The notes below the pieces were generated by a model. It searched no databases. It was not told the origin of the DNA and saw only the letters and a list, made by a program, of their open reading frames with translations. A stretch of 64,000 nucleotides of DNA from Microglena sp. YARC (lineage: Eukaryota > Chlorophyta > Chlorophyceae > Chlamydomonadales > Chlamydomonadaceae). How positions within the stretch are numbered: the stretch's first letter is position 1; every line of letters begins with the position of its first letter. This document shows, piece by piece, positions 53,701-64,000 of the stretch. The translations under genes were made by a program, and so were the position numbers. Where the stretch lies: contig JAJSRW010000760.1 of NCBI GenBank assembly GCA_022414725.1, positions 27,950-91,949 of the forward strand. Direction: 5' to 3'.

Positions 53701-56700
53701 ACCTGCAACACTGATGTCAGCCAGACCACCCGCATTGGGTTGGGATGGGTTGGGTTGGGTTGGAGATGGCTTGGGTTGGCTTGGTTTGTTTATGGATTTA
53801 TACCTGCAACACTGATGTCAGCCAGACCACCCGCATTGGGTTGGGATGGGTTGGGTTGGGTGGGTGGGAATGGCTTGGGTTGGCTTGGTTTGTTTATGGA
53901 TTATACCTGCAACACTGATGTCAGCCAGGACCACCCGCATTGGGTTGGGATGGGTTGGGTTGGGTTGGGATGGCTTGGGTTGGCTTGGTTTGTTTATGGA
54001 TTATACCTGCAACACTGATGTCAGCCAGACCACCCGCATTGGGTTGGGATGGTTTGGGTTGGGTTGGGATGGCTTGGGTTGGCTTGGTTTGTTTATGGAT
54101 TATACCTGCAACACTGATGTCAGCCAGACCACCCGCATTGGGTTGGATGGGTTGGGTGGGTTGGGATGGCTTGGGTTGGCTTGGTTTGTTTATGGATTAT
54201 ACCTGCAACACTGATGTCAGCCAGACCACCCGCATTGGGTTGGGTTGGGATGGGTTGGGTTGGGTTGGATGGACTTGCAACATGGTTGGCTTGGTTTGGT
54301 TTGTATTATGGATTATACCATGCAACACTGATGTCAGCCAGACCACCCGCATTGGGTTGGGATGGGTTGGGTTGGGTTGGGATGGCTTGGGTTTGGCTTG
54401 GTTTTGTTTTATGGATTATACCTGCAACACTGATGGTCAGCCAGACCACCCGCATTGGGTTGGGATGGGGTTGGGTTGGGTTGGGATGGCTTGGGTTGGC
54501 TTGGTTTGTTTTATGGATTATACCTGCAACACTGATGTCAGCCAGACCACCCGCATTGGGTTGGGATGGGTTGGGTTGGGTGGGATGGCTTGGGTTGGCT
54601 TGGTTTGTTTATGGGATTATACCTGCAACACTGATGTCAGCCAGACCACCCGCATTGGGTTGGGATGGGTTGGGTTGGGTTGGGATGGCTTGGGTTGGCT
54701 TTGGTTTGTTTATGGATTTATACCTGCAAACACTGATGTCAGCCAGACCACCCGCATTGGGTTGGGATGGGTTGGGTTGGGTTGGGATGGCTTGGGTTGG
54801 CTTGGTTTGTTTATGGATTATACCTGCAACACTGATGTCAGCCAGACCACCCGCATTGGGTTGGGATGGTCAAGGACCACCCGCATTGGGGGATGGGTTG
54901 GGTTGGGTTGGGATGGCTTGGGTTGGCTTGTTTGTTTATGGATTATACCTGCAACACTGATGTCAGCCAGACCACCCGCATTGGGTTGGATGGGTTGGGT
55001 TGGGTTGGGATGGCTTGGGTTGGCTTGGTTTGTTTATGGATTATACCTGCAACACTGATGTCAGCCAGACCACCCGCATTGGGTTGGGTTGGGTTGATGG
55101 CTTGGGTTGGGTGGTTTGGGATGGCTTATGGATTATACCTGCAACACTGATGTCAGCCAGACCACCCGCATTGGGTTTGGTGTTGGGATGGGGGGTTGGG
55201 CAACACTTGGGTTGGGTTGGGATGGCTTGGGTTGGCTTGGTTTGTTTATGGATTATAACCTGCAACACTGATGTCAGCCAGGACCACCCGCATTGGGTTG
55301 GGATGGGTGGCTTGGGTTGGCTTGGTTTGTTTATGGATTATAACCTGCAACACTGATGTCAGCCAGACCACCCGCATTGGGTTGGGATGGGGGTTGGGTG
55401 GGGGGTTGGGTTGGGATGGGATGGCTTGGGTTGGCTTGGTTTGTTTATGGATTATACCTGCAACACTGATGTCAGCCAGACCACCCGCATTGGGTTGGGA
55501 TGGGTTGGGTTGGGTTGGGATGGCTTGGGTTGGCTTGGTTTGTTTATGGATTATACCTGCAAACACTGATGTCAGCCAGACCACCCGCATTGGGTTGGGA
55601 TGGGTTGGGTTGGGTTGGGATGGCTTGGGTTGCTTGGTTTGTTTATGGATTATACCTGCAACACTGATGTCAGCCAGACCACCCGCATTGGTTGGGATGG
55701 GTTGGGTTGGGTTGGGATGGCTTGGGTTGGCTTGGTTTGTTTATGGATTATACCTGCAACACTGATGTCAGCCAGACCACCCGCATTGGGTGGGATGGGT
55801 TGGGTTGGGTGGCTGGGATGGCTGATGTCAGCCAGACCACCCGCATTGGGTTGGGATGGGTTGGGTGGTTGGGGATTGGCTTGGTTTGGTTTTATGGATT
55901 ATACCTGCAACACTGATGTCAGCCAGACCACCCGCATTGGGTTGGGATGGGTTGGGTTGGGTTGGGATGGCTTGGGTTGGCTTGGGTTGGATGTTTGTTT
56001 ATGGATATACCTGCAAACTGATGTCAGCCAGACCACCCGCATTGGGTTGGGATGGGTTGGGTTGGGTGTGGATGGCTTGGGTTGGTGGTTGGGTTGGGAT
56101 GGCTTGGTTTTGGTTTGTTTATGGATTATACCTGCAACACTGATGTCAGCCAGACCACCCGCATTGGGTTGGGATGGGATGGCTTGGGTTGGCTTGGTTT
56201 GTTTATGGATTATACCTGCAACACTGATGTCAGCCAGACCACCCGCATTGGGTTGGGATGGGTTGGGTTGGGTGGGATGCTTGGGTTGGCTTGTTTGTTT
56301 ATGGATTATACCTGCAACACTGATGTCAGCCAGACCACCCGCATTGGGTTGGGATGGGTGGTTGGGTTGGATGGCTTGGGTTGCTTGGTTTGTTTATGGA
56401 TATACCTGCAACACTGATGTCAGCCAAGACCACCCGCATTGGGTTGGGATGGGTTGGGTTGGGTTGGGATGGCTTGTTGGCTTGGTTTGTTTATGGATTA
56501 TACCTGCAACACTGATGTCAGCCAGACCACCCGCATTGGGTTGGATGGGTTGGGTTGGGTTGGGATGGCTTGGTTGGCTTGGTTTGTTTATGGATTATAC
56601 CTGCAACACTGATGTCAGCCAGGACCACCCGCATTGGGTTGGGGGTTGGGTTGGGATGGGTTGGGTTGGGATATACTGGATGGCTTGGGTTGGCTTGTTG

Positions 56701-59700
56701 TTTATGGATTATACCTGCAACACTGATGTCAGCCAGACCACCCGCATTGGGTTGGGATGGGTTGGGTTGGGTTGGATGGCTTGGGTTGGCTTGGTTTGTT
56801 TATGGATTATACCTGCAACACTGATGTCAGCCAGACACCCGCATTGGGTTGGGATGGGTTGGTTGGGTTGGATGCTTGGGTTGGATGGCTTGGGTTGCTT
56901 GGTTTGGCTTTTTGTTTATGGATTATACCTGCAACACTGATGTCAGCCAGACCACCCGCATTGGGTTGGGATGGGTTGGGTTGTTTATGGTTGGGATGGC
57001 TTGGGTTGGCTTGGTTTGTTATGGATTATACCTGCAAACACTGATGTCAGCCAGACCACCGCATTGCGGTTGGGATGGGTTGGGTTGGGTTGGGATGGCT
57101 TGGGTTGGCTTGGTTTGTTTATGGATTATACCTGCAAGCACTGATGTCAGCCAGACCACCCGCATTGGGTTGGGATGGGTTGGGTTGGGTTGGGATGGCT
57201 TGGGTTGGCTTGGTTTGTTTATGGATTATACCTGCAACACTGATGTCAGCCCAGACCACCCGCATTGGTTGGGATGGGTTGGGTTTGGGTTGGGATGGCT
57301 TGGGTTGGCTTGGTTTGTTTATGGATTATACCTGCACACTGATGTCAGCCAGACCACCCGCATTGGGTTGGGATGGGTTGGTTGGGTGATGGCGTTGGCT
57401 TTGTTTATGGATTATACCTGCAACACTGATGTCAGCCAGACCACCCGCATTGGGTTGGGATGGGTTGGGTTGGGTTGGATGGCTTGGGTTGGCTTGGTTT
57501 GTTTATGGATTATACCTGCAACACTGATGTCAGCCAGACCACCCGCATTGGGTTGGGATGGGATTGGGTTGGGTTGGGATGGCTTGGTTGGCTTGTTTGT
57601 TTATGGATTATACCTGCAACACTGATGTCAGCCAGACCACCCGCATTGGGTTGGGATGGGTTGGGTTGGGTTGGGATGGCTTGGGTTGGCTTGGTTTGTT
57701 TATGGATTATACCTGCAACACTGATGTCAGCCAGACCACCCGCATTGGGTTGGGATGGGTTGGGTTGGGTTGGGATGGCTTGGGTTGGCTTGGTTTGTTT
57801 ATGGATTATACCTGCAACACTGATGTCAGCCAGACCACCCGCATTGGGTTGGGATGGGTTGGGTTGGGTTGGGATGGCTTGGGTTGGCTTGGTTTGTTTA
57901 TGGATTATACCTGCAACACTGATGTCAGCCAGACCACCCGCATTGGGTTGGGATGGGTTGGGTTGGGTTGGGATGGCTTGGGTTGGCTTGGTTTGTTTAT
58001 GGATTATACCTGCAACACTGATGTCAGCCAGACCACCCGCATTGGGTTGGGATGGGTTGGGTTGGGTTGGGATGGCTTGGGTTGGCTTGGTTTGGTTTTA
58101 TGGATTATACCTGCAACACTGATGTCAGCCAGACCACCCGCATTGGGTTGGGATGGGTTGGGTTGGGTTGGTATGGCTTGGGTTGGCTTGGTTTGTTTAT
58201 GGATTATACCTGCAACACTGATGTCAGCCAGACCACCCGCATTGGGTTGGGATGGGTTGGGTTGGGTTGGGTTGGGATGGCTTGGGTTGGCTTGGTTTGT
58301 TTATGGATTATACCTGCAACACTGATGTCAGCCAGACCACCCGCATTGGGTTGGGATGGGTTGGGTTGGGTTGGGATGGCTTGGGTTGGGCTTGGTTTGT
58401 TTATGGATTTATACCTGCAACACTGATGTCAGCCAGACCACCCGCATTGGGTTGGGATGGGTTGGGTTGGGTTGGGATGGCTTGGGTTGGCTTGGTTTGT
58501 TTATGGATTATACCTGCAACACTGATGTCAGCCAGACCACCCGCATTGGGTTGGGATGGGTTGGGTTGGGTTGGGATGGCTTGGGTTGGCTTGGTTTGTT
58601 TATGGATTATACCTGCAACACTGATGTCAGCCAGACCACCCGCATTGGGTTGGGATGGGTTGGTTGGGTTGGGATGGCTTGGGTTGGCTTGGTTTGTTTA
58701 TGGATTATACCTGCAACACTGATGTCAGCCAGACCACCCCGCATTGGGTTGGGATGGGTTGGGTTGGGTTGGGATGGCTTGGGTTGGCTTGGTTTGTTTA
58801 TGGATTATACCTGCAACACTGATGTCAGCCAGACCACCCGCATTGGGTTGGGATGGGTTGGGTTGGGATTGGTATGGCTTGGGTTGGCTTGGTTGTTTAT
58901 GGATTATACCTGCAACACTGATGTCAGCCAGACCACCCGCATTTGGGTTGGGATGCGGTTGGGTTGGGTTGGGATGGCTTGGTTGGCTTGGTTTGTTTAT
59001 GGATTATACCTGCAACACTGATGTCAGCCAGACCACCCGCATTGGGTTGGGATGGGTTGGGTTGGGTTGGATGGCTTGGGTTGGCTTGGTTTGTTTATGG
59101 ATTATACCTGCAACACTGATGTCAGCCAGACCACCCGCATTGGGTTGGGATGGGTTGGGTTGGGTGGCTTGGGTTTATGGATTATACTTGGCTTGGCTTG
59201 GGTTTGGTTTATGGATTATACCTGCAACACTGATGTCAGCCAGACCACCCGCATTGGGTTGGATGGGTGGGGTTGATGGGTTTGGGTTGGGTTGGGATTG
59301 GCTTGGGTTGGCTTGGTTGGCTGTTTTTTATGGATTATACCTGCAACACTGATGTCAGCCAATGACACCCGCATTGGGTTGGGCATGGGTTGGGTTGGGT
59401 TGGGATGGTTGGGTTGGCTTGGTTTGTTTATGGATTATACCTTGCAACACTGATGTCAGCCAGACCACCCGCATTGGGTTGGGATGGTTGGGGTTGGGTT
59501 GGGTTGGGGATGGTTGGGTTGGCTTGGTTTGTTTATGGATTATACCTGCAACACTGATGTCAGCCAGACCACCCGCATTGGGTTGGGATGGGTTGGGTTG
59601 GGTTGGTGATGGCTTGGGTTTGGCTTGGTTTGTTTATGGATTATACCTGCAACACTGATGTCAGCCAGTCCACCCGCATTGGGTTGGGATGGGTTGGGTT

Positions 59701-61099
59701 GGGTTGGGATGGCTTGGTTGGCTTGGTTTTTTATGGATTATACCTTGATGTCAGAGACGCATGTCAGACCAGATGGATTATTTCTGGTTTGGGTTGGATG
59801 GGTTGGGTTGGGTTTGGGGATGGCTTGGGTTGGCTTGGTTTGTTTATGGATTATACCTGCAACACTGATTGTTCAGCAGACCACCGCATTGGGTTGGGCA
59901 TGGGTTGGGTTGGGATGGGATGGCTTGGGGTTGGCTTGGGTTTGGTTTATGGGATTATACCTGCAACACTGATGTCAGCCAGACCCACCCGCATTGGGTT
60001 GGAATTGGGTTCGGGGTTGGGTTGGGTTGGGTTGGGATGGCTTGGGTTGGCTTGGTTTGTTTATGGATATACCTGCAACACTGATGTCAGCCAGACCACC
60101 CGCATTGGGTTGGGATGGGTTGGGTTGGGTTGGGATGGCTTGGGTTGGCTTGGTTTGTTTATGGATTATACCTGCAACACTGATGTCAGCCAGACCACCC
60201 GCATTGGGTTGGGATGGGTTGGGTTGGGTTGGGATGGCTTGGGTTGGCTTGGTTTGTTTATGGATTATACCTGCAACACTGATGTCAGCCAGACCACCCG
60301 CATTGGGTTGGGATGGGTTGGGTTGGGTTGGGATGGCTTGGGTGGCTTGGTTTGTTTATGGATATACCTGCACACTGATGTCAGCCAGACCACCCGCATT
60401 GGGTTGGGATGGGTTGGGTTGGGTTGGGATGGCTTGGGTTGGCTTGGTTTGTTTATGGATTATACCTGCAACACTGATGTCAGCCAGACCACCCGCATTG
60501 GGTTGGGATGGTTGGGTTGGGTTGGGATGGCTTGGTTGGCTTGGTTTGTTTATGGATTATACCTGCAACACTGATGTCAGCCAGACCACCCGCATTGGGT
60601 TGGATGGGTTGGGTTGGGTTGGGATGGCTTGGGTTGGCTTGGTTTTGTTTATGGATTTATACCTGCAACACTGATGTCAGCCAGACCACCCGCATGGTGG
60701 GTTGGGATGGGTTGGGTTGGATTGGGATGGCTTGGGTTGGCTTGGTTTGTTTATGGATTATACCTGCAACACTGATGTCAGCCAGACCACCCGCATTGGG
60801 TTGGGATGGGTTGGGTTGGGTTGGGATGGCTTGGGTTGGCTTGGTTTGTTTATGGATTATACCTGCAACACTGATGTCAGCCAGACCACCCGCATTGGTT
60901 GGGATGGGTTGGGTTGGGTTGGGATGGCTTGGGGCTTGGCTTGGTTTGTTTATGGATTATACCTGCAACACTGATGTCAGCCAGACCACCCGCATTGGGT
61001 TGGGATGGGTTGGGTTGGGTTGGGATGGCTTGGGTTGGCTTGGTTTGTTTATGGATTATACCCTGCAACACTGATGTCAGCCAGACCACACCGCCTTGG

Positions 61100-64000
61100 C
61101 GTTGGGATGATGGGTTGGTTGGGGGTTGGGATGGCTTGCTTTGGGCTTGGTTTGTTTATGGAGTTATGGATACCTGCAACACTGATGTCAGCACAGACCA
61201 CCCGCATTGGGTTGGGATGGGTTGGGTTGGGTTGGGATGCTCTTGGCGCAACACATCGCGCACTGCTTGGTTCTGTTCTCATGGACTTTACCCCTCATAC
61301 CTGCAACACTATCAGATGCTCAGCCCAGGCACCGCATGGTTGGCGATGGGATGGGTCTGGGTTGGGTTGCGGATGGCTGTGTGGCCTTGGTTTGTTTATG
61401 GAATTAACCTCTGCCAACCATGCTGAATGTCAGCCCAGACCACAGACCGCGCATTGGGTTGGGACGGGGTTGGGTTGGGGTGGATGGCTTGGCTGGCTTG
61501 TTGTTTATGGACCACCTACTGACCAGGCTGCAAATGACAGACCTCAGCCACCACCCGCCCATCTGTGCTGTTGGCATGGTTATCGGGTTGGGTTGGAATG
61601 GCTTCGGGCTTTGGCCTTGGCTTATGTGTCACCACTGGACTCACCTCATATCCTTGCAACACTAATGTCAGCCAGGCCACCCGACATGATGGATGTTGGC
61701 GCACTGGGTTGGTTGGTTGTATGTGGGATCTTTGGCTTGAGTTTGCTTGGTATTTGTTTATGCAAGCTATACCTCTGCCACGACTCGATCGTCAAGCAGA
61801 CCGACCCGCCACTCTGGTTGGGCATGGGTTGGGTTGGTTGGATGGCTTTGGCGTTGGCTTGGTTTGTTATCGATTTTTATACCCCTGCAGACAGCTAATG
61901 TCACGCGCAGCACCACCGCAGTTGCAGAGTTACAGGAATGGGTCTGGGATTTGGAGTTGGGATGGCCTGGCGTTGCTTGGTTCTGTTCATGGATGCTCGG
62001 TAAGAGTGACCTGCAACACGTATGATGTCGAGCCAGTATAGGGTCCAACCCGCGATTGGTGGAGGGCTATGGGCGCTTGGGTTTTCGCTGCGTTGGGATA
62101 TAGGCTGGGTTGCTTGGTTGTTTATGATTCATATATACCATGACTCACTGCGATGTCAGCCAAGGACCACCACGCAGTTTGGGTTGGATGGGTCTGCGAG
62201 ATTGGGCCTTGGGATGGCTTGGTTGGCTTAGGTTTGTTATGATTTATGACCCTGCCAAACTGATGTCAGCCCGAGACCACCCGCATTGGTTGGATGCTTG
62301 GTGGGCCTGGATTCGCTTGGGATTCGGCGGCGTTCTGCTCTTCATCCGCCCACCCTGCCAAACACTGATGTCCCACCAGACCCCCCGCCATTTGGCCAGT
62401 TGGGAGGTTGGCGTTGGAGTGCCGAATGCGCTTAGGTTGGCTTGTTATGTTTATGGATAGTCCCTATTTACCTCTCAAACACCCTAGATGTCACGCTCAG
62501 ACACCCGCATGCGGTTCGGATGGGTCTGAGTTGGCTTGGCATGGCTTGGGTTGCGCTTGGCTTTGTTTATGAGGATTATACCGTGGACCAACCCACTCGA
62601 TAATCAGCCCAGACGTCACCCGCATTTGGTTGGGATTGGGTGGCGTTTGCGTTGGGATAGGCTTTGGGTTGGTGCTTGGTTGTTATGGATTATATACCTG
62701 CAAACACGTGATGTCAGCCAGGACCACCCGACATTAGGTTGGTACTGGGATTGGGCTGGGTTGGATGCTTGAGGTTGGGCTTGGCTTGTTTATCTGGATT
62801 CTACACGCTCAACAACGGATAGTAGCCAGACGCCACCCTCCATGTTGGGTTGGGATTGGGTTGGGTTGGCTTGGTTTTGTTTATGGATTTAGAACCCTGC
62901 AGAACTCACTGAATGTCAGCCCAGACCCGACCCGCATTGGGTTGGATGGGTCACCAGATAGGGTTGCACTGTTTGGGGTGGCTTGGTTGGCGTGCGTCTT
63001 GTTTATGGATATCCCTTAACCGCGAGACAGCTGAGGTCAGAGCCAAAGCCACCCACATTGGGTTGGGATGAGGATGGGTTGGGTTGGTGGGATGCATGGG
63101 TTGGTCAGCTCCTTCGGTTTGTTTATGGATCCGTGAATAACTCTGCTAACACTCATGTCCAGCCAGAACCACCCGCACTTTGGGTTGAGGATATGGGTTG
63201 GGTCTGGGGTCTGGGTTGGGTTGGAGATGGCTTGGGTACCATGACATGCGCTTGTGTTTGTGTTTATGGTACCCATACCCAACACTGATGTCAGCCAACC
63301 ACCCGCATTGTTGGCGATGGTGTGGGTTGGGTTGCCGATTGGCCTGGGCTGGCCCCTTTTGCTATTGATTAACTACCCCTGCAAACACTATGTCAGCCAG
63401 ACCCAACACGCATTGCCACGAGTTGGGATGGATGGGATTGGTCTGGATGTTGGACTGGACCTGGTTGGCTTGGTTTGTTTATGCGATTATACCTGCAACA
63501 CTGATGTATCACCAGACCACGCATGGTGTGATGGATTGGTTGGGGTTGGAGTACTCAACACTGATGTCAGCTCACGCTGATTCCCCGCACCATTGGGCTT
63601 GGGGATGGTTTTGTGGGTTGGGTTGGGATGGCATTGGGTTGGCTTGGGTTGTTTATGGGATTTACCCTGCAACAGGTAACTGACGTCAGCCAGACCACCC
63701 GAGGTGGGTTGGGATGGGATGGGTTGGGTTGGGTTTGGGATGGCTTGGGTTTGGGCTTGGTTTGTTTATGGAGTTAATACCTGCAACAAATGATGTCAGC
63801 ACAGACCACCCCGCATTGGGTTGGTGATGGGTTGGGCACTCGGGTTGGGTGGCTTGGGTTGGCTTGGTTTGTTTATGGATATAGCCTGCAACACTGATGT
63901 CAGCCAGGCCACCCGCATTTGGGTTGGGATGGGTCTGGGTTGGGTTGGGATGGCTTGTGGTTGGCTTGGTTTGTTTATGGAATTAACCTGCAACCATCAC
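61100..64000. other. Error-rich end of the satellite array
   Basis: Units are recognisable but carry many scattered insertions, deletions and substitutions that neighbours do not share. The pattern looks like uncorrected long-read sequence at low coverage rather than inherited divergence. Confidence 0.6.

Larger units (their letters stand above)
29508..64000 (-). repeat. 99-bp satellite, about 345-350 copies, continuing past the window
   Basis: Unit on the plus strand: CCTGCAACACTGATGTCAGC, CAGACCACCCGCATTGGG, TTGGGATGGGTTGGGTTGGG, ATGGCTTGGGTTGGCTTGG, TTTGTTTATGGATTATA. On the minus strand it contains GGTGGTCTGGCTGACATCAG, matching the DPVDG exon start (GGTGGTCTGGCTGGCATCAG). Units from ~29.8 to ~42.8 kb are almost identical apart from rare single-base indels. 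42.8-49.4 kb and 61.1-64.0 kb are full of indels. The 99-bp period equals 33 codons and leaves all plus frames open, giving frames up to 2402 codons that are not credible genes. Confidence 0.97.

Noticed and set aside
29508..64000. Telomere or subtelomere of the chromosome
   Set aside because: GGGTT words resemble telomere repeats, but the unit is 99 bp, exon-derived and lacks uniform TTTAGGG.

Overview
The window is nuclear DNA of a photosynthetic eukaryote, most likely a green alga with a large, repeat-rich genome. The reasons are spliced genes with GT-AG introns, a MYB transcription factor of plant/animal type, a chlorophyllase-like gene, and scattered CCCTAAA/TTTAGGG (plant-type telomere) motifs. 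A prasinophyte such as Cymbomonas is my guess; the sequence does not name the species. No bacterial features, CRISPR arrays, rRNA genes or intact tRNA genes were seen.

Layout. 1-5 kb: short tandem repeats and a 112-bp satellite split by a ~1.15-kb hAT-like element. 5-7 kb: mostly unassigned sequence and a probable promoter. 7.07-14.58 kb (+): an eight-exon MYB gene (1015 codons in my model) with an R2R3 pair at the N-terminus and a third MYB repeat about 750 residues later. 14.6-19.8 kb: a minus-strand ORF with a 122-bp repeat, a foldback hairpin, a tRNA-derived SINE and a 172-bp satellite. 19.80-29.51 kb (-): the last four exons of a chlorophyllase-like alpha/beta hydrolase. They join in perfect reading phase and carry the DPVDG and GHxxxLD motifs. 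29.51-64.00 kb: about 345-350 copies of a 99-bp G-rich repeat that runs off the window. This is the intron upstream of the first visible hydrolase exon, so that intron is at least 34.5 kb.

The main discovery is a rule linking genes and satellites. Almost every tandem array in or beside the genes is built from an exon edge. Upstream of an exon lie truncated copies of its acceptor edge (end of intron plus start of exon). Downstream lie truncated copies of its donor edge (end of exon plus start of next intron). One intact exon remains between them. This holds for all four hydrolase exons, for two or three MYB exons, and for three further candidate exons. The 34.5-kb array is the extreme case: its units descend from the acceptor edge of the DPVDG exon, and all but the three nearest that exon have lost the acceptor AG.

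The two main genes are convergent (MYB +, hydrolase -) and no functional link between them is visible. The long plus-strand reading frames across the arrays arise because the repeat periods (99, 126, 87, 36 bp) are multiples of three; I do not regard them as genes.
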